Positions 1 through 6,758 of a DNA stretch of 10,179 nucleotides are shown piece by piece. Below the pieces are notes generated by a model. That model was not told the origin of the DNA, did no database searches, and saw nothing but the letters and a program-made list of their open reading frames with translations. The stretch spans positions 1 through 10,179 of the forward strand of contig BNZN01000023.1 of assembly GCA_026001145.1 (NCBI GenBank), in the 5' to 3' direction. The translations under genes and the position numbers were made by a program. Origin of the DNA: Clostridia bacterium (GTDB lineage: Bacteria; Bacillota; Clostridia; Oscillospirales; Ruminococcaceae). The stretch's first letter is position 1. Each line of letters begins with the position of its first letter.

Positions 1-50
1 TCACGCAACCGTTAAGATTGTTTGAGGTGCTTGCCAAGAGTCTAGAAAGG

Positions 51-80
51 AAGCACCAAGCTTAATTTCGCTTAGTGCTT
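51..80 (-). terminator. Likely terminator hairpin after pnp
   Basis: The arms at 51-61 and 70-80 form an 11-bp stem with an 8-nt loop. In the minus-strand RNA the one non-Watson-Crick position is a U-G wobble; on the plus strand it would be an A-C mismatch, so the structure fits transcription from pnp. It begins 26 nt past the pnp stop. The following tract is only CCTTTCT, so termination may be weak, or the hairpin may serve mainly to protect the 3' end. Confidence 0.55.
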
Positions 81-106
81 CAAATTTTCATATAGATCTG
101 GTTTGA

Positions 107-2206
107 TTAAGTTGCATCCTTTTTGGAGAGTACCAGCTTGCCTTGATCGTCTATAGAAATGAGTTTGGCTTTGATTTCTTCACCAAGCTTCGCAACATCT
201 TCAATCTTTTCCACCCTTCTGTTTGCAAACCTAGAGATGTGAACCAGCCCCTCTTTACCGGGCAAGATTTCCACAAAGGCTCCAAATGGCATCAACCTAG
301 TAATTTTCCCAATATACACAGTTCCGATTTCTGGTTCCGCTATGATTGCCTCGATCTGTTTGATTGCCCTTTTATTGTTTTCATCATCCAAAGAGGCAAC
401 GAACACTGTACCATCTTCCTCGATGTCAATCATAACATCAAAGTCCGCAATAAGCTTTTGGATAACCTTTCCTCCGGAACCAATCACTTCCCGAATCTTG
501 TTAGTGTCAATCTTGATTACCCGGATTTTTGGAACATATTTGCTAAGTTCTGGTCGCGGTGCTGCAATCTCTTTGAGCATGACCTCATCTAAAATCTCGA
601 TTCTTGCCTTTCGAGTTTTTTCAAATGCTTCTTCAATGATGTCATAGGTTAATCCGTTCGTTTTAATATCCATCTGAATTGCAGTTATCCCTTTTTTTGT
701 TCCCGCCACCTTAAAATCCATGTCGCCAAAAAAATCCTCGATGCCCTGAATGTCAAGCAGCGTTGTGTATCCACCGTCGTGGCAGATAAGGCCACACGAA
801 ATTCCGGCAACAGGAGCTTTGATGGGAACCCCGGCATCCATAAGCGCCAAAGTGGAGCCGCACACGGCGCCCTGCGAGGTTGATCCGTTCGAGGAAAGAA
901 CCTCCGAAACCAACCTTATCGTATACGGAAACTCCTCCAATGATGGAATGACCGGCAGAAGAGCACGTTCGGCCAGTGCTCCATGACCCACCTCTCGGCG
1001 TCCTGGGCCTCTTGAAGGTCTGGTCTCGCCAACTGAATAGCTGGGGAAATTGTAATGATGTATATACTTTTTTCTTTCTTCTTCGTCAAGACCGTCTAAC
1101 ATTTGTGCTTCACGTGCCATACCAAGCGTCGCAACAGTTAAAACTTGGGTCCTTCCGCGCGCGAACATGCCAGAACCGTGCACTCTTGGTAATAAGCCAA
1201 CCTTGGCCGAAAGATCTCGCATTTCGTTTAAGCCTCGACCATCAACACGCTTTCCGCTAATCAACCAGCGTCTGACAATCTCTTTTTCTAGGTTATAAAG
1301 GCATTCGTTAACAACCTGTGGATGAGCTGCATATTCCTCCGAAAGTTTTTCTTTTACTTCATCTTCAACCTTTTGGGTGTTTTTGTCTCTGACAATCTTG
1401 TCTTTTTCGTCCAATGAAATCTCTAATTTGGGTCTCGCTTCGGTTTGAACAGCTTTGATAACTCTTCCAATTTCATCTGTAAGGCTTGCCTGTGAACTAG
1501 CAAATTCGAGCTTTTTCTTGCCAAACTGCGCCACAATTTCGTTTATGAAAGTTATTACCTTTTTGATTTCACTATGCCCTTCTTTGATTGCGTCCAGCAT
1601 AACTTTTTCTTCAATTTCGTTTGCTCCGGATTCAATCATAACTACCTTTTCGGAGCTGCCAGAGAGCGTTGTTACCATTTTTGAGTTTTCTCGCTCAACC
1701 TGGGTTGGGTTAATAACTACTTTGTCATCCACATACCCCAACACTACCCCTGCAATCGGCCCATTCCATGGGATATCTGAGATTGATAGCGCAACAGATG
1801 CTCCAATGATTCCTGCTACTTCCGGAGAACAATCTTGGTCAACCGCAAGAACTGTGATTGTTACGGCAACATCGTTTTTCATATCTTTGGGAAACAAAGG
1901 CCGGATGCTGCGGTCAATCAATCTTGAAGCCAAAATGGCACTTTCAGCTGGCCGGCCTTCACGCTTGAAAAATGAACCCGGTATCTTGCCCACAGCATAA
2001 AGTTTTTCTTCGAAATCTACAGAAAGTGGGAAGAAGTCTATTCCCTCCCGTGGCTTTGAAGAGACCACTGCATTGGCCATGACAACTGTGTCACCATAAC
2101 TAACGACACACGCGCCATTCGAGAACCTAAAAACATCCTCCCCTACTTCTATTTTCAACTGCCTTCCAGCGAATAACATATCAAACTGACTGCCTTCTTT
2201 GAACAT
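107..2206 (-). CDS. pnp: Polyribonucleotide nucleotidyltransferase (PNPase)
   Basis: Phosphorolytic 3'-to-5' exoribonuclease of RNA turnover, normally a cytoplasmic trimer. The 699-aa product has the full family architecture: first RNase PH domain (about residues 8-140, with the FFKREGRP motif), alpha-helical domain (about 230-310), second RNase PH domain (about 315-545), KH domain (about 560-620, IGSGGK) and S1 domain (about 628-699). The phosphate-binding stretch reads NGSTSQ where E. coli has NGSSSM, and the catalytic pattern EDFFGDMDFK keeps both Asp and the Lys. An in-frame GTG at 2218 would add four residues, but it lies inside the purine-rich ribosome site (AGGTGAGGG). The ATG at 2206 is correctly spaced from that site and gives the usual start MFKEG. 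No rpsO is adjacent, unlike in many bacteria. Confidence 0.97.
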   Translation of the reverse strand: MFKEGSQFDMLFAGRQLKIEVGEDVFRFSNGACVVSYGDTVVMANAVVSSKPREGIDFFPLSVDFEEKLYAVGKIPGSFFKREGRPAESAILASRLIDRSIRPLFPKDMKNDVAVTITVLAVDQDCSPEVAGIIGASVALSISDIPWNGPIAGVVLGYVDDKVVINPTQVERENSKMVTTLSGSSEKVVMIESGANEIEEKVMLDAIKEGHSEIKKVITFINEIVAQFGKKKLEFASSQASLTDEIGRVIKAVQTEARPKLEISLDEKDKIVRDKNTQKVEDEVKEKLSEEYAAHPQVVNECLYNLEKEIVRRWLISGKRVDGRGLNEMRDLSAKVGLLPRVHGSGMFARGRTQVLTVATLGMAREAQMLDGLDEEERKKYIHHYNFPSYSVGETRPSRGPGRREVGHGALAERALLPVIPSLEEFPYTIRLVSEVLSSNGSTSQGAVCGSTLALMDAGVPIKAPVAGISCGLICHDGGYTTLLDIQGIEDFFGDMDFKVAGTKKGITAIQMDIKTNGLTYDIIEEAFEKTRKARIEILDEVMLKEIAAPRPELSKYVPKIRVIKIDTNKIREVIGSGGKVIQKLIADFDVMIDIEEDGTVFVASLDDENNKRAIKQIEAIIAEPEIGTVYIGKITRLMPFGAFVEILPGKEGLVHISRFANRRVEKIEDVAKLGEEIKAKLISIDDQGKLVLSKKDAT

Positions 2207-2282
2207 TAAATCCCTCACCTTTTCGCGCTACCCCTCAGATTAATCCAAGGAAGAGCTTATAATAAATTCTAATACCTCACCT

Positions 2283-2311
2283 ATTATATGCTATTTCCCC
2301 GACAAAGTAAA
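2283..2311 (-). promoter_or_regulatory. Sigma-A promoter of pnp
   Basis: On the minus strand a -35 box TTTACT (2311-2306), a 17-bp spacer and a perfect -10 TATAAT (2288-2283). Transcription would start near 2276, giving an untranslated leader of about 70 nt before the pnp ATG. Confidence 0.6.
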
Positions 2312-2375
2312 GTAAAATTTGGGCAAACTATATCTGATTTTGTGATTGCAGCCGTGTGTTTCCGCTCGCGGCGAG

Positions 2376-2404
2376 TTGACATTTTGCGGGGCTTCTGATA
2401 TCAT
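2376..2404 (+). promoter_or_regulatory. Strong sigma-A promoter upstream of tRNA-Ser
   Basis: Perfect -35 TTGACA (2376-2381), a 17-bp spacer and -10 TATCAT (2399-2404) preceded by an extended TGA element. The predicted start near 2411 lies about 106 nt before the tRNA. An 8-bp inverted repeat, TTGCAGCC (2346-2353) and GGCTGCAA (2408-2415), flanks the promoter on both sides. Confidence 0.6.
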
Positions 2405-2410
2405 ATGGGC

Positions 2411-2516
2411 TGCAATGAGCTGACGTAATGGGGCAATGGCCCTGAGATGTCTCAAAATCATCAGTGGAATTATGAGAGCTCAAATCCTTTCAGTAACAAT
2501 ATATAATGCAAACCGT
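2411..2516 (+). ncRNA. Structured untranslated leader or small RNA before tRNA-Ser
   Basis: There is no credible ORF between the promoter at 2376-2404 and the tRNA. The predicted transcript can fold. GGGGC (2430-2434) pairs with GCCCT (2439-2443) around a 4-nt loop. TGAG and CTCA at 2443-2454 can form an alternative small hairpin that shares position 2443. TGAGCT (2416-2421) can pair with AGCTCA (2477-2482) to enclose them. I do not recognise an SRP, 6S or riboswitch core. It may simply be the 5' leader of the tRNA precursor. Confidence 0.3.
2502..2507 (+). promoter_or_regulatory. Possible tRNA-proximal -10 element
   Basis: A perfect TATAAT sits 9 nt before the mature tRNA 5' end. The matching -35 position (CTCAAA, 17-bp spacer) is poor, so this is at best a weak second promoter giving a leader of 2-3 nt. 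Confidence 0.3.
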
Positions 2517-2606
2517 GGAGAAGTATCGAAGTGGTTGTAACGAGAACGACTCGAAATCGTTTGACGGATTTCCCGTCCGTGGGTTCGAATCCCACCTTCT
2601 CCACCA
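2517..2606 (+). tRNA. tRNA-Ser (anticodon CGA)
   Basis: A class II tRNA. The acceptor stem is GGAGAAG (2517-2523) with CTTCTCC (2596-2602), and the 3' end ACCA, including an encoded CCA, is at 2603-2606. The D stem is TCG/CGA. The anticodon stem is AACGA/TCGTT around the loop CTCGAAA, which gives anticodon CGA and decodes UCG serine codons. A long variable arm (GACGG/CCGTC) and the T arm GTGGG-TTCGAAT-CCCAC follow. The base before CCA is A, whereas bacterial serine tRNAs usually carry G there. It is a single tRNA, not part of a tRNA cluster in this window. Confidence 0.93.
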
Positions 2607-2619
2607 CACAATGAGCCTT

Positions 2620-2662
2620 CCGAACTCACGCTGATGCCTGTCGACTGATGGGTTCGGCATTT
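2620..2662 (+). terminator. Possible terminator just after tRNA-Ser
   Basis: CCGAACTCA (2620-2628) pairs with TGGGTTCGG (2649-2657) with one G-U pair, starting 14 nt after the tRNA CCA. Only four T residues follow closely, so the stronger hairpin at 2712-2740 may be the true end. Confidence 0.4.
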
Positions 2663-2711
2663 TCCCGCTTTTGCTAGTTTAAGTTCTTTTGCCCAAAATA
2701 AAACAACAAGA

Positions 2712-2740
2712 ACACCTTAGAGATGGCTTCCTCAAGGTGT
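2712..2740. terminator. Bidirectional rho-independent terminator
   Basis: ACACCTT (2712-2718) and AAGGTGT (2734-2740) form a 7-bp stem extended by GAG/CTC. On the plus strand it is followed by ATGTTTTTGTTTT, and on the minus strand by TCTTGTTGTTTTATTTT, so it can stop both the tRNA-Ser transcript and the convergent secreted-protein gene. Confidence 0.7.
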
Positions 2741-2838
2741 ATGTTTTTGTTTTACCAGCAAGATTTCTTAGTTTTTTAATTTGTTCTCTCTCCGTTTTAC
2801 GTGCTCTTCTTCGTCGTTTTCTTCATTTTGTGCTACTG

Positions 2839-3738
2839 CTAATTTTGCTGCTGCTCTTCTGCTACCATTTCTGCGAGTATGTCCTCTTTCATCATTTTCA
2901 TATTGCAGCAAGCGCTACACGATTGATTGCCACCAACATAGGGCAAACAATGAACCAAGTACCAAAGCAACGCTTCCAGTTGTTCCCATGTGTAGTGCTC
3001 GTCATCTCTTGTTTGATTGTCATGAAAGTGACAGTTAAACGCTGTACCGCCTCCCAGGCGAGAATTACGAGAGCCGACAAAAACCAACCACTCGTTTGCC
3101 GCATGTGTTAGGCCAAGATTACTAAACACGGGACGTATCAAATCTTCTAGAGCTGATTTTTTGTGCAAGCTGCACATCCTATTTCCTCGAAATTTTTCTA
3201 GAAGTCGAGCGTTTGCGTCACGATTAGGCGCATTTGCCGTAAGAGTGTAAAGCACATTTAAGAGATGCATAAATACTACTTCGTGCCCTTGTTCATTGGC
3301 CTGTTGTGTTAGTGTTTTGTTCTCGGCTGTTAACCGCAAGCGTTCAATAATATCGCTTTCATTTTTAAGTTCTCGTGTGTATATTACGTCTGCCCAAGAC
3401 TTGTCACACAAGCTTTTTTGTTGCAAACCACGCAACAGGAACAACTTTCCCGTATTGTGTATTCGGAACCGATTGGCTTCTTTGCAAATGCCGAAAAATA
3501 CTCTTATTTTCTCAGGGGTATTTAAGTGTAAAGTTAGCTTACAGAATAAATCACGCAAAACCCCAAGCAAACCGTTGAAAATTTCGTAATTCTGCTCTGC
3601 AAGAATAGGATTTGGCTTTTGTATTGCGCTAGATTTTGGAACACAAACTGAACTACTGCTACTAGACTCTGCTGAGATAGCGGGCTTCAATAGCAGCGTG
3701 ATTGTATCGAGTTTGGTGTACGGAAACCCGTTATACAT
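2839..3738 (-). CDS. 3' ORF of the broken secreted-protein gene (hypothetical)
   Basis: A 299-codon ORF whose first ATG (3738) has no ribosome site. The frame is already open for 28 codons before it, which argues that this is the C-terminal part of a longer gene. The product begins with a hydrophobic, proline-containing stretch, has a run of six serines near residues 25-30, a charged segment likely to be helical or coiled-coil (about 120-150), scattered cysteines including CSACC near residue 274, and a Gln-rich end (EEQQQN). No signal peptide or membrane segment is visible within it. The family is unknown to me. It ends about 100 nt before the bidirectional terminator. Confidence 0.45.
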   Translation of the reverse strand: MYNGFPYTKLDTITLLLKPAISAESSSSSSVCVPKSSAIQKPNPILAEQNYEIFNGLLGVLRDLFCKLTLHLNTPEKIRVFFGICKEANRFRIHNTGKLFLLRGLQQKSLCDKSWADVIYTRELKNESDIIERLRLTAENKTLTQQANEQGHEVVFMHLLNVLYTLTANAPNRDANARLLEKFRGNRMCSLHKKSALEDLIRPVFSNLGLTHAANEWLVFVGSRNSRLGGGTAFNCHFHDNQTRDDEHYTWEQLEALLWYLVHCLPYVGGNQSCSACCNMKMMKEDILAEMVAEEQQQN

Positions 3739-3776
3739 ATTATGCGGAATTAAAAGTTGATGCGCAAAAAGTTGAA

Positions 3777-3783
3777 TTTTTTT
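3777..3783 (-). other. A7 tract: frameshift lesion or slippery heptamer
   Basis: On the minus strand the restored frame reads GCA AAA AAA TTC, which places the heptamer A_AAA_AAA in exactly the phase required for -1 slippage. A -1 shift enters the open frame of the 3' ORF, while the zero frame ends at 3750-3752. A one-base deletion in a longer A run explains the same facts. Confidence 0.5.
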
Positions 3784-3898
3784 GCTTTGTCTTGTGTAAT
3801 TACACGTTTTACATGTGTTTCGTTATCTTTCTGTTCATTAAGCTCAGTAACTTCAATTTGGATATCGTATTCCAAACGACCGCCATCTGTGAACGCCG

Positions 3899-3936
3899 AA
3901 AGTACATCAGGATCTAGAAAGTACATCAGGATCTAG
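3899..3936. repeat. Perfect 19-bp tandem duplication
   Basis: AAAGTACATCAGGATCTAG occurs at 3899-3917 and again, directly abutting, at 3918-3936. Nineteen is not a multiple of three, and the duplication creates the premature TGA at 3907-3909 of the secreted-protein gene. Confidence 0.95.
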
Positions 3937-4266
3937 CTCGTTAATTGCATCCCTAACTGACGTATATTTTGGAACAAGTACAGCGTATTCTTTCGGGTTT
4001 TGACCCAAGCATATACGAATCCCTACATTTTCTGCCCACAAGCTTTTTATGTTAACGTCTGGATATCTTGCGCCTTTGTTTGCATTTTTTTCTTCCAGCA
4101 ACTTTATCGCAGCGCTATCGTCTTCAGAAGTTAGTACAAGCCCCCTACAACCGTTTCTTTGCAAAAACTCGTCAACAGCAAAAACATTTGGAGTAATCAC
4201 CGAAAAAATATTTGTTGCTGCAATAAACACACATAAGCTTTTCTTGAACTTTTTCTTGCTTTTCAT
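3907..4266 (-). CDS. 5' fragment of secreted protein (signal peptide), truncated
   Basis: A 119-aa product from the ATG at 4266, which has an excellent ribosome site (AAAGGAGG) about 7 nt upstream. A further in-frame ATG at 4296 has none, so I rejected it. The N-terminus is a clear Sec signal peptide: a Lys-rich start (MKSKKKFKK), a hydrophobic core and a probable cleavage after VFA. The mature part begins VDEFLQRNG and is not recognised as a known family. Translation stops at 3907 because of the 19-bp duplication; without it the frame continues about 46 more codons. It is expressed from its own promoter (4312-4340), divergent from the ylxM operon. As it stands it would yield a short secreted fragment. 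Confidence 0.55.
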   Translation of the reverse strand: MKSKKKFKKSLCVFIAATNIFSVITPNVFAVDEFLQRNGCRGLVLTSEDDSAAIKLLEEKNANKGARYPDVNIKSLWAENVGIRICLGQNPKEYAVLVPKYTSVRDAINELDPDVLSRS

Positions 4267-4311
4267 AAAAATTCCTCCTTTAAATTTCGGAACCAAGCCT
4301 TTATGTTTATG

Positions 4312-4340
4312 AGTCTATCACAGTTTATTTCAGTTGTCAA
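4312..4340 (-). promoter_or_regulatory. Promoter of the secreted-protein gene
   Basis: On the minus strand: perfect -35 TTGACA (4340-4335), a 17-bp spacer, an extended TGA element and -10 TAGACT (4317-4312). The predicted start is about 40 nt before the ATG at 4266. The quality of the promoter and ribosome site shows that the expression signals of this broken gene are intact. Confidence 0.6.
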
Positions 4341-4466
4341 TATCTTTTTGAATAGAAAAATTAATTTCAGAGAATAATCTAAATTAATTCAAAATATTTC
4401 CAAATTTTAGGGGTTTTTGCATAAAATACGAGCCGTTTAAGCCCGCGATCAAATGCATGGAAAAAT

Positions 4467-4495
4467 TTGACAAAATTCAAAACAGGTTGTATACT
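4467..4495 (+). promoter_or_regulatory. Promoter of the ylxM-ffh-rpsP-khpA operon
   Basis: Perfect -35 TTGACA (4467-4472), a 17-bp spacer and -10 TATACT (4490-4495). The predicted start near 4502 gives a leader of about 47 nt. An in-frame TTG at 4495 that could extend ylxM lies inside the -10 box, so it would not be transcribed. Between this promoter and the divergent one (4341-4466) the sequence is AT-rich and I see nothing further in it. Confidence 0.7.
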
Positions 4496-4548
4496 TGATA
4501 TGGGTAAAGTCTTGTGCCTTTACTTTTTCAATAATTGAGAGGTTATCT

Positions 4549-4941
4549 ATGGCCAAAAATTTAGGCATTTCAAATTTGTTGGATTTTTATGGCGCCATGC
4601 TGACTGACAAACAAAAAGAAGTTGCTAATCTTTATTTTAACGAAGATCTTTCGCTCAGTGAGATTGCAGGGCTTTTGGGAATCACCAGGCAAGGAGTCAG
4701 GGATCACATCGGGAAGGTGGAAGCTTCTCTTTCTCTTTTGGAAGAACGGCTATGCATGGCCGAGAACTATTCCAAAATGCAAACACAATGCCGTCAAATC
4801 GATGAGGTAATCAATTCTTTGAATCAATATAACCAAAAATATTTGTTTTCGGCCGAACTGACCAAACGGCTCAAGAAGGTTTCTGAGCTGCTTGGTGGGT
4901 TGCTCGAAGAACAGGTTGAACAAGGTGGTGAACAACCCTGA
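4549..4941 (+). CDS. ylxM: YlxM/p13-like helix-turn-helix protein
   Basis: A 130-aa member of the YlxM family, which is encoded next to ffh across Firmicutes and is linked to SRP function. The N-terminus shows the family pattern DFYGAMLTDKQKE (about residues 12-24). A sigma-70 region 4-like helix-turn-helix follows (about 34-62: LSLSEIAGLLGITRQGVRDH), then a helical, charged C-terminal half. The ATG at 4549 follows GAGAGG with good spacing; the longer TTG start at 4495 overlaps the promoter and is rejected. The gene ends in CCCTGA, and an internal AAGGTGGTGA near its 3' end is probably the ribosome site for ffh. It is first in the operon. Confidence 0.9.
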   Translation: MAKNLGISNLLDFYGAMLTDKQKEVANLYFNEDLSLSEIAGLLGITRQGVRDHIGKVEASLSLLEERLCMAENYSKMQTQCRQIDEVINSLNQYNQKYLFSAELTKRLKKVSELLGGLLEEQVEQGGEQP

Positions 4942-6254
4942 TTTTTGAGAAATTGGCAGACAAAATTTCTTCAGTGTTTCAGGGCTTGCGCTTTAGGAAC
5001 AAAATTTCTGAACAGGATGTCCGGGCGGCAATACGCGAGATTAAATTGGCCTTGCTTGAGGCCGACGTTAATTATGGAGTTGTTCGTGACTTTATTGATC
5101 GCATTCAAGGCTTGGCAGTCAGTCAAGAAGTGCTGCAAAGCCTGACTCCCGCCCAGCAGATTGTCAAAATTGTCAACCAGGAGCTCACAGAATTGCTTGG
5201 CTCCCAAAACGAGCGAATCAATTTTTCGGCAAAACCGCCATCAATCGTGTTGATATGCGGTCTGCAGGGGAGCGGCAAAACCACTCATGCAACAAAGTTG
5301 GCCCATCATCTTAAGGCCAAAGGCAAACACCCTATGTTGGTCGCATGTGATGTGTATCGACCCGCAGCAATCGAACAACTGAAGGTGGCCGGCGAAAGAG
5401 CTAACATTTATGTCTTTGAACAGGGCAACATCAACCCTGTCCAGATAGCCGCGAACAGTGTAAGTTATGCAAAAGATAACGGTTATGATGTCATTGTGTT
5501 AGATACCGCCGGAAGATTGCAGATTGATGCCGAACTAATGGATGAACTCAAAAAAATCAAAAAGGCTGTTAAAGTGAGCGAAACCTTGCTCGTTGTTGAT
5601 TCTATGTCTGGGCAGGACGCGGTTAATGCGGCATCAGCTTTTAACGAGGCAATTACAATCGATGGTGTTATCTTAACTAAACTGGATAGTGATGCGCGCT
5701 CTGGGGCAGCTCTTTCGATAAAAGCTATTACACAAAAGCCGATTAAGTTCATTGGCACAGGAGAGAAAATTGCCGATTTTGATGTGTTTTACCCCGAGAG
5801 AATGGCCTCTCGGATTCTTGGGATGGGTGATACAATTTCTTTGATAGAGAAGGCAGAATCTGCTTTCAGCGAGAAACAAAAGCAAAAAATGGAAGAGAGT
5901 CTGAAAAAGAACTCCTTTGATTTCGATGATCTTCTTGCAAACATGCAAACCATGAAAAAGCTAGGATCATTGAAAAATGTTATCTCGCTGCTGCCGGGTG
6001 TTGGCAACAAAATCACAGATGAACAGATTGGCAAGAGCGAGGACGAACTGGTCAAAACTAAGGCACTGATTTCATCCATGACCCCCAAGGAGCGCCGCGA
6101 ACCTGCTTTGATCAATGCAGGCCGGCGAAAACGGATTGCAGCGGGAAGTGGGCACAAGGTTGAAGATGTTAACAGGTTACTCAAACGCTTTGAAGCGATG
6201 AATCAAATGATGAAACAGTTTAAAGGCAACAAAAAGAGGCACAAAAAAAGATAA
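4938..6254 (+). CDS. ffh: Signal recognition particle protein Ffh (SRP54)
   Basis: GTPase subunit of SRP; it binds signal sequences and SRP RNA and docks with FtsY at the membrane. Residues 1-90 form the N domain. The G domain has P-loop GLQGSGKTT (about 108-116), DTAGR (189-193), TKLD (247-250) and GTGEK (273-277). The Met-containing M domain (about 300-438) carries the SRP RNA-binding motif RRKRIAAGSG (396-405). The C-terminus is very basic. The start is unusual. TTG at 4953 has no spaced ribosome site and would drop the conserved FEKLADK beginning. CTG at 4938 overlaps the ylxM stop (CTGA), lies about 6 nt after AAGGTGGTGA, and aligns with the family N-terminus M-x-F-E-x-L; ATT at 4941 is another option. 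The start call is an inference, the gene is certain. Confidence 0.95.
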   Translation: MIFEKLADKISSVFQGLRFRNKISEQDVRAAIREIKLALLEADVNYGVVRDFIDRIQGLAVSQEVLQSLTPAQQIVKIVNQELTELLGSQNERINFSAKPPSIVLICGLQGSGKTTHATKLAHHLKAKGKHPMLVACDVYRPAAIEQLKVAGERANIYVFEQGNINPVQIAANSVSYAKDNGYDVIVLDTAGRLQIDAELMDELKKIKKAVKVSETLLVVDSMSGQDAVNAASAFNEAITIDGVILTKLDSDARSGAALSIKAITQKPIKFIGTGEKIADFDVFYPERMASRILGMGDTISLIEKAESAFSEKQKQKMEESLKKNSFDFDDLLANMQTMKKLGSLKNVISLLPGVGNKITDEQIGKSEDELVKTKALISSMTPKERREPALINAGRRKRIAAGSGHKVEDVNRLLKRFEAMNQMMKQFKGNKKRHKKR

Positions 6255-6278
6255 ATATATTGAGGAGATGTTTTGAAC

Positions 6279-6506
6279 ATGGTAAAGATCAGGTTGAAGA
6301 GAATGGGAGCCAAAAAAGCACCTTTTTACAGGGTGGTTGTTGCTGATGTCAGGTCGCCAAGAGACGGTAAATTCATTGAAGAGATCGGTTATTACGATCC
6401 TAATTGCAACCCAGCCTTAATAAAAATCAACAAAGAAAAAGTCGAGTATTGGCTGAGTAAGGGTGCTCAACCTACTGATACAATCAAGGCACTCTTGAAA
6501 AAATAG
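6279..6506 (+). CDS. rpsP: 30S ribosomal protein S16
   Basis: A 75-aa small-subunit protein of normal length, involved in 30S assembly. The sequence has the typical core [20 protein letters not shown] and the [17 protein letters not shown] motif. The ATG at 6279 gives the standard family start. A TTG at 6273 would add two residues and is closer to the ribosome site GAGGAG (6262-6267), so it remains possible. It lies 24 nt after ffh in the same operon, a common Firmicutes arrangement. Confidence 0.96.
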   Translation: MVKIRLKRMGAKKAPFYRVVVADVRSPRDGKFIEEIGYYDPNCNPALIKINKEKVEYWLSKGAQPTDTIKALLKK

Positions 6507-6518
6507 AGAGGGGTATTT

Positions 6519-6758
6519 ATGGCTATCAAACAACTGGTAAATGCAATTTTTGACGGTATAGTTGATGAAGAGTACAACGTTAAGATCAACCTTAATGACA
6601 CTAATGTGGAGCTTGGGGTCAACAAACTAGATATTGCCCGCGTGATCGGAAAAGGCGGCCGAACAGCCGCTGCAATAAGAACTATTGTAAATTATTACGC
6701 AAAGTCGATAGACAAATGCATAAGACTTAACATCGAAGAGCGAAAGAAGGAGGCTTGA
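6519..6758 (+). CDS. khpA: KH-domain RNA-binding protein KhpA (YlqC family)
   Basis: A 79-aa single-KH-domain protein, the usual length for KhpA. The motif VIGKGGRTAAAIR contains the GxxG loop (GKGG, residues 44-47) that contacts RNA. In Firmicutes KhpA partners with KhpB/EloR and influences cell-wall growth and RNA metabolism; that is family knowledge, not visible here. The ATG follows AGAGGGG with 5-nt spacing, 12 nt after rpsP. The final codons contain AAGGAGG, a perfect ribosome site for whatever follows. rimM and trmD normally come next and are missing. Confidence 0.93.
   Translation: MAIKQLVNAIFDGIVDEEYNVKINLNDTNVELGVNKLDIARVIGKGGRTAAAIRTIVNYYAKSIDKCIRLNIEERKKEA

Larger units (their letters stand above)
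2839..4266 (-). pseudogene. Secreted protein gene of unknown function, frame-disrupted
   Basis: I read the two minus-strand ORFs here as pieces of one ancestral gene. The first piece carries the start, ribosome site and signal peptide. It stops at 3907 inside a perfect 19-bp tandem duplication (3899-3936); removing one copy restores a protein-like frame that continues with AFTDGGRLEYDIQIEV to a TAA at 3750-3752. That restored frame overlaps the second ORF, which is open without any start codon from 3822 to 3739. The two frames meet at an A7 tract (T7 at 3777-3783 on the plus strand); one extra A, or a -1 slip, joins them. The corrected product would be about 469 aa. The two lesions change length by +19 and -1, so both end pieces lie in the same frame with stops only between them. 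I recognise no domain. Confidence 0.65.

Noticed and set aside
2411..2516. SRP RNA gene next to tRNA-Ser
   Set aside because: In some Firmicutes the SRP RNA gene is near a serine tRNA, but the conserved GGAAGCAGCC-type core is absent here.
2689..3111. 140-codon hydrophobic plus-strand ORF
   Set aside because: It starts upstream of and runs through the bidirectional terminator and is antisense to the secreted-protein gene; its hydrophobicity mirrors the opposite strand's Glu/Lys/Gln-rich coding.
3738..3825. Independent start for the 3' ORF at ATG 3738
   Set aside because: No ribosome site precedes it, no separate promoter was found, and the frame is open for 28 codons upstream, which fits a fused or broken gene better.
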